Shown here: positions 35,043 to 43,061 of the stretch, piece by piece
How positions within the stretch are numbered: position 1 is the stretch's first letter
How the letters are laid out: each line of letters starts with the position of its first letter
Assembly (NCBI RefSeq): GCF_913020055.1
Contig: NZ_CAJWCF010000017.1
Location: 1-53,442 of the forward strand
Reading direction: 5' to 3'
Origin: an uncultured Paraglaciecola sp.
GTDB lineage: Bacteria > Pseudomonadota > Gammaproteobacteria > Enterobacterales > Alteromonadaceae
DNA: 53,442 nt
The notes under the pieces: model-generated
The model's database searches: none
What the model was told of the DNA's origin: nothing
Seen by the model: the letters and a program-made list of their open reading frames with translations, nothing else
Made by a program: the position numbers and the translations under genes

Positions 35043-37493
35043 TTATTCGAAGCGATAAGTGACACGTATACCGTAAGTCCTTGGGTCAAGATAAGTGGGC
35101 GTTCGGTAACGTCCAACCAATGAATTATCGACACCTAAACCTGTTACCGAGGCTTCGTCTGATGCATTTTTAATAAAAGCTTCAAACTCCCAGACATCGT
35201 TTAAATCTCTAACCGTTACACTTAAGTCAGTTTGTTGCCAGCTATCTTGTAAGTCCGTGGCAATGTTATATAACCTTGTATAAAACTCATCCTGCCAAAA
35301 CGTTTGTAACCGGTACGCAATTTCCCAATCTCCAGCTAATCCGTGGGTATATTGAATACCAAACTGAATTGAACTTTCTGGTGAGAACAACAAAGTATTC
35401 CCTTTCAAATTAACTGGACCAGATCCGGAAGCGGCAGAAATATCGGGTGAGGTGAAAAACTCTTCATTGATTTCAGAGTCTAGCAAAGACAGGTTCAAAT
35501 TCATTCGTAAGCCGTCTATTGGCGCAGCAACAAATTCAAACTCAGCGCCTTTTACGTCCGCATCAACGTTGGTATTAAAAGTGGTACCGTCACCTAAAAT
35601 CCCACCCACTTGAAGGCCATCATATTGGTAGATAAAAGCAGTCACATTGGCCTGAAACATGCGGCCTGCAAAAGTGTTTTTAGTGCCCATCTCTAATGAT
35701 TTGATGTATTCAGGATCGAAGGTTGGAAAAGACGACTCGCTCGCTCCTGGGTTAATACCTCCCCCTTTATAGCCACGAGACAAAGTACCAAAGAACAAGG
35801 TTTCATCGGTCATATCAAAATCTGCCGAATAACTGAGCCCGATTTTGCCTGTTACTTCTTCCCAAGCACCTTCACCGTCAACGAAGCTGTTGTCTAAATC
35901 AAAAGCGGGGTTGAGAAACGAAAGAGGAGAAATTGTTCGTGTTTTTACTTCTTTTTCTTCATCGGTATACCGCAGTCCGACTGTCAATTTGAGGTCATCA
36001 CTAAAGTCATAATAACCTTCACTAAATACGGCCCAAGATTTAGTGGTTATTTCTGGCGACTGAAAGCTAAAAGTGGCAAGTTCATCAGGTAATCCCAGAT
36101 AACCGACTACCGCTGTTAACTCTGGTAGGTAAAAATTGACAAAAGATTCACCGTCATAATCAAAGTAATAAGCACCTGCAGTAAAGTTAAACGGCCCCTC
36201 ACTATAAGATGCAACTCTAAATTCCTGACTCATTTGCTTACTGGCACCTTCATCTGTGCGAACCGTACTATGACGTGTGGTTAATTCAGTTCTGCCGCTA
36301 GGCAATAGCAGAGTTTGTGGGGTCAACATGCCATCTGCACCATCTCCGCTATCAAAATCTCGTTCGGCCTGAAATTCTCTATCATGGTAAGCAGAGACTG
36401 ATGTAAACACATAATCGCCAAACTCATAATTGAATTCAAACGAGACTAAGAGGTCGTCGCCATTAAATACAGGCTGGGTATCCATGCGCACTTGTCTTGG
36501 GTCGCTTGGGTTGCTACGAACAGAGCCATCCAGGTTGGTATTATAAAAATTATCACGTAAACCGTAACCCAACGCACCTAGTAGGCCAGACAAACCACCA
36601 TTGGCCAATGCGCCGTCGGTATGACTGGTATTAGGGAATTCACTAGCCAGGGTTTCACTATTATCACAACCCAGAACTGGATCTGACTTACACAAGACAC
36701 CCACCACCCCACTGCGGTCACTGTGCTCTTTAAAATACTGGACGAATAAAAACCCATTGGCTTCTTCACTAAATTCGAAGCTGGTTGAGCTGCGCACAGA
36801 CCATTGGTCTCGTCCGTCAAGCTCTTCGAATCCAACGTCTTCAGCCACGTTCTCGGTGTAACCATCACGTTTCACCGTATTAAAAGCAAAGCGCTGTAAA
36901 ACGGAGTCACTAAGAGGAATGTTAAGGTAACCTTTTGTTCTTAAGCCATTAAAACTAGCAATTTCTGTTGTTAACTCAGCTTCAAATATATCATCAGGCT
37001 TTCTTGTGAGTGAGTTCAGTACGCCGGATGTAGTGTTACGGCCAAAAAGTGTACCCTGCGGGCCACGTAAGACTTCAATGGATTCCAAATCGTAAAATTC
37101 GTTTTGGATAGAATTGGCCCTTATATATACGCCGTTAACATGGACTCCCATGCCAGGATCAGCAGTGGAGGAAACAGCGTTATTACCGACACCACGCACA
37201 CTATAGCCTGAGCTACGAGATACCATAAGATTAGGCACGGCATATTGAATATCTAAAGCATCTTCAATATCCTGATCGTCTAGCATAGCGCGGCTAAAGG
37301 CACTGATGGCAATAGGCGTTTCTTGCAAACTGTTTACACGCTTTTGCGCGGTGACTTGAATGACTTCAAGGCCTTGGTTTTCTTCTTCTAAGTTATTAAC
37401 TGCCTGCGCAACGTCTTGTGCAAGTGCAGAAAACGCAAAGGGCAATAAGGCAATGATACTCAACATTGGGTTTTTGGTGTTTCTCGCTGGCAT
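35043..37493 (-). CDS. TonB-dependent outer-membrane receptor of the catabolic cluster
   Basis: About 816 residues from the ATG at 37493, chosen because GGGAG precedes it and the signal peptide (MLSIIALLPFAFSALA) then sits 10 residues in; the frame itself opens at 37568. A TonB-box-like VIQVTAQKRVNSLQETP is followed by the plug with SVRGVGNNAV, GVHVNGVYIR and IEVLRGPQGTLFGRNTTSG, then a 22-strand barrel with LFFGTLSRGYKGGGINPGA. It ends VTYRFE, one residue past the usual terminal Phe. It imports a bulky substrate across the outer membrane using TonB energy. The surrounding dehydrogenases and hydrolases suggest an organic carbon source, not a siderophore. Confidence 0.95.
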   Translation of the reverse strand: MPARNTKNPMLSIIALLPFAFSALAQDVAQAVNNLEEENQGLEVIQVTAQKRVNSLQETPIAISAFSRAMLDDQDIEDALDIQYAVPNLMVSRSSGYSVRGVGNNAVSSTADPGMGVHVNGVYIRANSIQNEFYDLESIEVLRGPQGTLFGRNTTSGVLNSLTRKPDDIFEAELTTEIASFNGLRTKGYLNIPLSDSVLQRFAFNTVKRDGYTENVAEDVGFEELDGRDQWSVRSSTSFEFSEEANGFLFVQYFKEHSDRSGVVGVLCKSDPVLGCDNSETLASEFPNTSHTDGALANGGLSGLLGALGYGLRDNFYNTNLDGSVRSNPSDPRQVRMDTQPVFNGDDLLVSFEFNYEFGDYVFTSVSAYHDREFQAERDFDSGDGADGMLTPQTLLLPSGRTELTTRHSTVRTDEGASKQMSQEFRVASYSEGPFNFTAGAYYFDYDGESFVNFYLPELTAVVGYLGLPDELATFSFQSPEITTKSWAVFSEGYYDFSDDLKLTVGLRYTDEEKEVKTRTISPLSFLNPAFDLDNSFVDGEGAWEEVTGKIGLSYSADFDMTDETLFFGTLSRGYKGGGINPGASESSFPTFDPEYIKSLEMGTKNTFAGRMFQANVTAFIYQYDGLQVGGILGDGTTFNTNVDADVKGAEFEFVAAPIDGLRMNLNLSLLDSEINEEFFTSPDISAASGSGPVNLKGNTLLFSPESSIQFGIQYTHGLAGDWEIAYRLQTFWQDEFYTRLYNIATDLQDSWQQTDLSVTVRDLNDVWEFEAFIKNASDEASVTGLGVDNSLVGRYRTPTYLDPRTYGIRVTYRFE

Positions 37494-37570
37494 GATAGGC
37501 TCCCAGTTTTTATGTTTGTGTGGTGATATTAGATTCAGACAGTAGTCATCTCGGCCGCTACTAAGCAATG

Positions 37571-37595
37571 TGTCAATAAGGTCAATTTATTGACA
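37571..37595. promoter_or_regulatory. Palindromic operator upstream of the TonB receptor
   Basis: TGTCAATAA (37571-37579), 7 bases, TTATTGACA (37587-37595): perfect 9-bp arms, 78-102 bp before the receptor start. The left arm with its flank (GTCAATAAGGT) recurs at 38579-38589 between the divergent SDR and PQQ dehydrogenase genes. The cluster's TetR protein is the natural candidate to bind it. Confidence 0.6.
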
Positions 37596-37746
37596 AAACG
37601 TTCAATAGTCAACCTGTTTAGTTGCAATTATGTTAATTTATTAGAAATTTTTGGGTTTGATATAAAAATGAAATTTTTAAAACATCAATATAAACAACAA
37701 ATTAACATGATTTTTTGAAAGTATTCTGTTATTAACTTATTGTTAA

Positions 37747-38514
37747 TTAAAAATTTACAGTTTTTATTGTACCGCCATCAACACGCAGATTTATCCCGGT
37801 TATGTTGGATGCAACTGGACTGGCCAAGAAGACTGTGGCGTTTGCCACCTCTTGTGCCGTGCCTAAACGACCAAATACCGACAGGGCTTGGGCCCGCTTA
37901 TACAAGTCGGGTTTATGTTTTTCTACCCCTTGCCAAAAACCATTTTCATGATAGATCGGCCCCGGAGAAAGCAAGTTAACCCGAATGTTTTCTTTGCCTA
38001 ACTTATGGGCCAATTGCGAGGCGTAAGAAATAAGCGCGGCCTTCATTGCCCCATATTCAGTTTCAGTCGGCATGTTTGCACTCATAATTGAGGCAATGGA
38101 TGCGATATACACAATGGATGCATCTTTGCCTTTGCGCAGGTGTGGTAGCGCCAATTCGGTGGCCCTAATATGTTGCATTAGATCAGCCTCAAAGGCCTGT
38201 TTCCAGCGGGCTTCACCGCTATATTCATTGTTACTGGTAACATTAGATACAAACACATCCAGGCCACCAAGCTGTTCAACTGCAGACTCAAACCACTGGC
38301 CAAATGCCTGGGAGTCACTCACATCTACAGTGGCACCGTAAGCTGTTGCACCTTGTGCGCGCCAATCGGCGAGCGCGGCATTTAAGGCATCGGCTCCCCG
38401 AGCACAGGTTGCAACTGCCGCCCCTTCATTAATGAGTGTTTGCGCCGCAGCGTGACCGATACCGCGACTGCCACCCGTGACTATTACCCGCTTATTAGCA
38501 AATCCTAAATCCAT
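37747..38514 (-). CDS. Short-chain dehydrogenase/reductase (second of two)
   Basis: A 255-residue SDR with VIVTGGSRGIGHAAAQTL for NAD(P) binding, VFVSNVTSNNEYS in place of the NNAG region, catalytic Ser in IVYIASIASIMSA, and Tyr/Lys in EYGAMKAALISYA. The C-terminus reads ITGINLRVDGGTIKTVNF. It resembles 3-oxoacyl-ACP-reductase-like SDRs used in catabolic pathways. It is divergent from the PQQ dehydrogenase gene, sharing about 145 bp of promoter DNA that holds the GTCAATAAGGT half-site. Confidence 0.92.
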   Translation of the reverse strand: MDLGFANKRVIVTGGSRGIGHAAAQTLINEGAAVATCARGADALNAALADWRAQGATAYGATVDVSDSQAFGQWFESAVEQLGGLDVFVSNVTSNNEYSGEARWKQAFEADLMQHIRATELALPHLRKGKDASIVYIASIASIMSANMPTETEYGAMKAALISYASQLAHKLGKENIRVNLLSPGPIYHENGFWQGVEKHKPDLYKRAQALSVFGRLGTAQEVANATVFLASPVASNITGINLRVDGGTIKTVNF

Positions 38515-38578
38515 ACCAAGCCCTCATGACTATGTAATAAAATTGTTAATTTAAACCCTACATGGTATTGAACTGTTC

Positions 38579-38589
38579 GTCAATAAGGT
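38579..38589. promoter_or_regulatory. Second copy of the GTCAATAAGGT half-site
   Basis: An exact 11-bp match to one arm and flank of the palindrome at 37571-37595, about 65 bp before the SDR start and 71 bp before the PQQ dehydrogenase start. A possible second arm (TTACTGA) follows but at different spacing, so the full dyad is not conserved here. Confidence 0.5.
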
Positions 38590-38659
38590 TTACATTACTG
38601 ATTATGCGGATAAAAGAAAAAACAACTTTTGTGTTGAGTTGTTAGCGGTGAGAATTAAA

Positions 38660-40504
38660 ATGGCAAATAATCGTCGAATTGGTGTTTTACAGGGATTGCG
38701 GTCTGCGACCCTGCTAGGTCTGTGGTTTACGAATATGGTGATTGTACAGGCAGAAGAGTCAATTGATGCTGGGAAGATTTTCCAGACTAACTGCGCAGCT
38801 TGCCATTCGGGAGCCCTGCTCGAAGCACCCAAAGTTGAAGCTTTTAAACTCTATCCTCCCGAAAGAATAGTAAAAGCCCTAGAATCGGGTTTAATGAGTA
38901 CCGCAGGAATGGCCTTATCCCGAGAGGAAAAATACGCGGTGGCTGAGTTTTTAAGCGGCAAAAAAATCGCTGAATCCAGCGCTAAAGTCACTGCTTATAC
39001 CTGTAAAAGAGCCGGTATTGACATGCCTAGAGACGCAGCTGATTCAGTCTGGAATGGGTGGGGCGGTAAAACTGCCAATAGACGACATCAAGACAAGGAT
39101 CAAGGTTTGTCACCGGATAATGTGGCTGCTCTCAAATTGAAATGGGCATTTGCTTTTCCTGAGGCAACAAGAGTAAGGGCACAGCCTGTTGTCACTCAGA
39201 ATATTGTGTACGTTGGCAGTCAGGCCGGGATTGTTTATGCTCTTGATGCCCAAACAGGCTGCGTACACTGGGAGTATAAAGCCAAGGCTGAAGTGAGAGG
39301 TGCGCTTTTTTTACAGCAAAACACCCTGCTATTTGGTGACTTAGATGGCAATGCTTACGCATTAGATGCTCAATCAGGCGAGTTGAACTGGCGTAAAAAA
39401 GTACATAGCAGTCCATTAGCAGTAGTAACCGGTTCAGTGATCGCTGATGAGAATAAGGTCTATGTACCGGTTTCATCGCTGGAAATTATCCCTGCGGCGA
39501 GAGTGGACTACGAATGTTGCTCGTTCAGAGGGGCGGTAGTTTCCTTTGAGATTAAAACAGGTAAAAAAGTGTGGACCACTTACACAGTTGACGAGCCTAA
39601 ACCTACCTATAAAACCTCGGCTGGCACTCAACAGCATGGACCTTCGGGAGCCCCAGTTTGGTCTGGACCAACTCTAGATGTGAAACGTAATTTACTGTAT
39701 GCCACCACAGGGCAAAACTATTCAACTCCTGCTACCGGAACAAGTGACGCTGTATTGGCTATGGACCTAAGTTCGGGTGAGATAAAATGGGTTACTCAGG
39801 TCACCAAAGGCGATGCCTGGAATGGAGCCTGTTCCCGTAAAACGCCCAATTGTCCTAAAGAAGACGGCCCCGATTTTGATATAGGTGCTTCTGCGATGTT
39901 AACTAGCCCGGAAAACGGTAAACAACTGCTTGTCATCGGTCAAAAGGGTGGCATGGTGTATGCCTTAGATCCTGATGCCAAAGGTGAAATTGTATGGCAG
40001 CAAAGGGTTGGAAGCGGCGGTACCATGGGTGGCGTGCATTGGGGAATGAGCAGTGATAATCACAAGGTTTATGTGGGTGTGTCGGACTTGCCTACTAATA
40101 ACCCTTACATCGTTGGTGAGCCTCGTCCAGGGCTGCACAGTCTAGATCTGCTGAGCGGTAAGTTTGTCTGGCGCACAGCATTGCCAAACGTTTGCCCCAA
40201 AGAGCGCAAGTTTTTATGTTTTCCCGGCATATCAGCAGCGGTATCAAGCTCTGCAGACTTAGTTTATGCAGGTAGTCTGGATGGCATGTTTAGAATTTTC
40301 TCTGCAGACACAGGTGAAATACTTTGGCAGTACGACACTAAACTAGCGGTAAACAGTATCAATGGGGTAAAAGGCTTTGGTGGCGCGATTGAAGCTGACG
40401 GCCCGGTTATTGCCAATGGCAATATCTATCTAAGCTCAGGCTATGACAAGTGGGGAGAAATCCCGGGTAATTTACTGATGGTGTTCTCACTTGATGGCAA
40501 ATAA
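38660..40504 (+). CDS. Periplasmic cytochrome c-PQQ alcohol dehydrogenase, polyvinyl-alcohol-dehydrogenase family
   Basis: A 614-residue protein. A signal sequence is followed by a c-type haem domain with CAACH (Cys45, Cys48, His49) and a likely Met ligand in STAGMALSREEK. A PQQ-type eight-bladed propeller (~130-610) follows. It carries the family's CSFRGAVVSFEIKTGKKVW, QQHGPSGAPVWSGPTLD, YSTPATGTSDAVLAMDL and GPDFDIGASAML. Members oxidise secondary alcohols, including polyvinyl alcohol, passing electrons to cytochrome c. The ATG at 38660 follows GGTGAG; an upstream TTG at 38639 lacks such a site. The natural substrate here is probably another secondary alcohol, since no oxidised-PVA hydrolase is recognisable. 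PQQ synthesis genes are not in view. Confidence 0.88.
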   Translation: MANNRRIGVLQGLRSATLLGLWFTNMVIVQAEESIDAGKIFQTNCAACHSGALLEAPKVEAFKLYPPERIVKALESGLMSTAGMALSREEKYAVAEFLSGKKIAESSAKVTAYTCKRAGIDMPRDAADSVWNGWGGKTANRRHQDKDQGLSPDNVAALKLKWAFAFPEATRVRAQPVVTQNIVYVGSQAGIVYALDAQTGCVHWEYKAKAEVRGALFLQQNTLLFGDLDGNAYALDAQSGELNWRKKVHSSPLAVVTGSVIADENKVYVPVSSLEIIPAARVDYECCSFRGAVVSFEIKTGKKVWTTYTVDEPKPTYKTSAGTQQHGPSGAPVWSGPTLDVKRNLLYATTGQNYSTPATGTSDAVLAMDLSSGEIKWVTQVTKGDAWNGACSRKTPNCPKEDGPDFDIGASAMLTSPENGKQLLVIGQKGGMVYALDPDAKGEIVWQQRVGSGGTMGGVHWGMSSDNHKVYVGVSDLPTNNPYIVGEPRPGLHSLDLLSGKFVWRTALPNVCPKERKFLCFPGISAAVSSSADLVYAGSLDGMFRIFSADTGEILWQYDTKLAVNSINGVKGFGGAIEADGPVIANGNIYLSSGYDKWGEIPGNLLMVFSLDGK

Positions 40505-40597
40505 ACCTTAGCTTGGCCTAAAACAAGATTCATCTAGCAATAAACCTAGAAATAAAAGCAAGTGTAGCGTGTTTGAAACTTTCATTTGGAGATAAAT

Positions 40598-41671
40598 ATG
40601 CATCTAATTAAAAACCTAACGACGGTGGTTTTTTTATCAATCGTTAGCTCGTCTGTTGGGGCGATAGAAATAGACAAAACTGCCACTATCAAAGATACCA
40701 AAACCACTATTATGGGGATCAATCATATTGGCTTGTCTGTGAAGAACCTCGATCAAGCGCTGGCTTTCTATCTACAGGCTACGGATTTTGAGCTAGTAAA
40801 ACGAGAAAAAATATTCGCCAATAGCCACTCGGATGCATTGTATGGTGGGCAAAGCCTGGAATATGAAGTGGCGACCCTTAAAGCGCCCAATATGTTGTTT
40901 GAGCTGACTGAATTTGCCATTAATAAAGAGCTAAGATTAAGCGATATGCCCGCTCAGGGCCCCGGTATGACCCATACCTGTTTTCAATCTCCTAAAGCTG
41001 AATCCGGCTACGATAAATTTGTCGCCGCAGGCGCTCGTTTGCTCACGCCGGGAAATACCCCAGTTGACTTAGGCGGATACGGCGTAACTTATGCTTATGG
41101 ATATGATCCAGAAGGCAATATGTTTGAAATGGAACAGCTGGATGGGAAAATTCTGGCTCGCGCCGGTTATGACAATGCCTGGCAAGAATGGGACAGCCCT
41201 ATGTGGATGACACAAGTTGCTTTTGCCACCCCGGATATCGAAAAACTAATGGACTTTTATCAAGACGTATTAGGCATTAAGCCTTATCGAAAAGCCGAAA
41301 TCAGCAAAAATCCCAAAATTGATCGTATCACCGGACTCACCGACTCAAATGTACTAGCTGGTTGGTTCAAAATGAACGAACAGTCAAAGATGATGGAGTT
41401 TTGGCAATTCAAAACACCTAAAACAGAGGCCTTCACCGGCCAGCGTAAAGCAAGTGATTTAGGGTATAGCTACTCTCTAGAAGTGGGTGATATTCAACAA
41501 GAGTACAAACGTCTTATATCTCTTGGCGTTGACTTGATCAGTGCCCCGCAACAAGTTGGTGGATATTGGCAGATGTACGCCAGAGATGTAGACGGCAATA
41601 TATTTTCACTTCGTCAAGTGATCAAGGCCAATTCGAACTATTCCATTGTTAGCTTTGAGCTACCTGGCTAA
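40598..41671 (+). CDS. Exported two-domain VOC (glyoxalase/dioxygenase-fold) protein
   Basis: About 357 residues. The ATG at 40598 follows GGAG by 6 bp and gives a signal peptide (MHLIKNLTTVVFLSIVSSSV) with cleavage near GAIE. Two vicinal-oxygen-chelate modules follow: GINHIGLSVKNLDQALAFYL to YDPEGNMFEMEQL (~40-175), and TQVAFATPDIEKLMDFYQDV to ARDVDGNIFSLRQV (~200-340). Each has the metal-ligand His or Gln/Glu positions expected for VOC enzymes. VOC proteins do isomerase, dioxygenase or hydrolytic chemistry. An export signal on one is unusual and fits a periplasmic pathway with the dehydrogenase upstream. It starts 93 bp after that gene. Confidence 0.85.
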   Translation: MHLIKNLTTVVFLSIVSSSVGAIEIDKTATIKDTKTTIMGINHIGLSVKNLDQALAFYLQATDFELVKREKIFANSHSDALYGGQSLEYEVATLKAPNMLFELTEFAINKELRLSDMPAQGPGMTHTCFQSPKAESGYDKFVAAGARLLTPGNTPVDLGGYGVTYAYGYDPEGNMFEMEQLDGKILARAGYDNAWQEWDSPMWMTQVAFATPDIEKLMDFYQDVLGIKPYRKAEISKNPKIDRITGLTDSNVLAGWFKMNEQSKMMEFWQFKTPKTEAFTGQRKASDLGYSYSLEVGDIQQEYKRLISLGVDLISAPQQVGGYWQMYARDVDGNIFSLRQVIKANSNYSIVSFELPG

Positions 41672-41888
41672 GTGCCTTTTACCGATTTTGTGAAGTATCT
41701 GTAGAAAGGTAACCTATGTAGATCCATTAAAATGTGTGTGAAAGCTCACCTTCTTCTAATGATTAATGGTTTTATATGAATATTAGTGAAAATGTTGCCA
41801 ATCGGATTGCACGATTCAAAATTGACATGTAGTCACCACTGTTAGAATTTATCGGCCCGATAGGGGCCACAACTGCGAGAATTCTTTT

Positions 41889-42896
41889 ATGTTAGATAAG
41901 CGATATTCCAAATTAGTAAGCATTGCTTGCTACTTGTTGATTGCACCGTTTGTGCTGATCTCCAACCTTGCCTTCGCGGCCGCACCGCTAGCTGAGACCG
42001 CATCGACAACTGAAACTATGACATTAGGCTATGACTCCAAATATGCCACGCTTAATGGTCTGAAGTTTCACTATGTACAAAAAGGTGAAGGTGATTTAAT
42101 CGTCTTTTTGCACGGATATCCCTTTTTTGGCGCGTCTTGGGACAAACTTCTGTCTCATTTTTCAAATACATATCATGTAGTTGCTCCAGACAATCGAGGT
42201 TACAACTTATCGGCAAAACCAGAAGGGGCTGAAAACTACAAAATTGAACTACTAGTAGAAGATGTAAAAGCCCTGATTAAGCATTTTCCAGCAGATAAAA
42301 AAGTTACTCTGGTGGGTCATGACTGGGGCGGAGCGTTGGCATGGACAACGGCGCAAAAATACCCCGAATTAATTGACAAGGTAGTGGTTATTAACGCCCC
42401 CCCTTACAATGTTTTACTGCACATGATTGTCAACAATGAAGAGCAAAAAAAATCCTCCGCTTATATGGAAAGACTCAAGAGCCCGAAAGTTGAAAAGGTA
42501 TTTGCAGAGCATGGACCAGAGATGTTATGGCGTTATGGCTTTGACCGAGGTTATGCAAACGGACACCTAGACGACGAATTCAAGCAGGCATTTTTCGCCG
42601 CCTGGAATCAACCGGGTGCGCATACCGGTGCAGTGAACTGGTATCGCGCCAACGTACCTGCGGTAGCCGATATAAACGATTCGTCTTACTGGCCATCAAA
42701 AATGGCCAGAGTTACGGTGCCTAGTTTGCTGATATGGACAGAAAATGAACGCACCTTTGTGCCGGCTATGCTGGACGTAATCCCCAAGTATGTAGATGAT
42801 TTAAGCATCACTGTGATCCCAGGCTCAGGGCACAGTCCGTTTTTTGATAAACCGCAGGATGTTATCAAAGCAATGGAAGCGTTTCTCAAGCCCTAA
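41889..42896 (+). CDS. Exported alpha/beta hydrolase, epoxide hydrolase/haloacid dehalogenase-like
   Basis: A 335-residue alpha/beta hydrolase with a signal peptide (~1-31). The oxyanion motif is FLHGYPFFGASW and the nucleophile elbow is LVGHDWGGALAW with Asp145 in place of Ser. The catalytic His is in GSGHSPFFDKP (~315). An Asp nucleophile with HGYP is typical of epoxide hydrolases, fluoroacetate dehalogenases and related C-X or C-O ester-intermediate enzymes, not simple esterases. Cap-domain tyrosines cannot be assigned by eye. It lies 217 bp after the VOC gene on the same strand; that gap holds no recognised feature. Confidence 0.87.
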   Translation: MLDKRYSKLVSIACYLLIAPFVLISNLAFAAAPLAETASTTETMTLGYDSKYATLNGLKFHYVQKGEGDLIVFLHGYPFFGASWDKLLSHFSNTYHVVAPDNRGYNLSAKPEGAENYKIELLVEDVKALIKHFPADKKVTLVGHDWGGALAWTTAQKYPELIDKVVVINAPPYNVLLHMIVNNEEQKKSSAYMERLKSPKVEKVFAEHGPEMLWRYGFDRGYANGHLDDEFKQAFFAAWNQPGAHTGAVNWYRANVPAVADINDSSYWPSKMARVTVPSLLIWTENERTFVPAMLDVIPKYVDDLSITVIPGSGHSPFFDKPQDVIKAMEAFLKP

Positions 42897-42958
42897 ACAT
42901 TGACTTGTTAGCATCGTTAAATGCTTCACCGTTGTATCTTCAAGAAACTACTAATTGT

Positions 42959-42985
42959 GACTGCCAATAAATAAGTAGGGCAGTC
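42959..42985. promoter_or_regulatory. Inverted repeat before the carboxylesterase gene
   Basis: GACTGCC (42959-42965) and GGCAGTC (42979-42985) are perfect 7-bp arms with a 13-nt spacer, 77 bp upstream of the esterase start. There is no U-tract, so an operator is more likely than a terminator. It does not match the GTCAATAA palindrome. Confidence 0.35.
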
Positions 42986-43061
42986 TGTTGTGCACTTTCG
43001 TACATTTTAAGAGCTGGGATATCGTCTATTCTTGCGAAACATTATTAATGGAACGTTTTCA

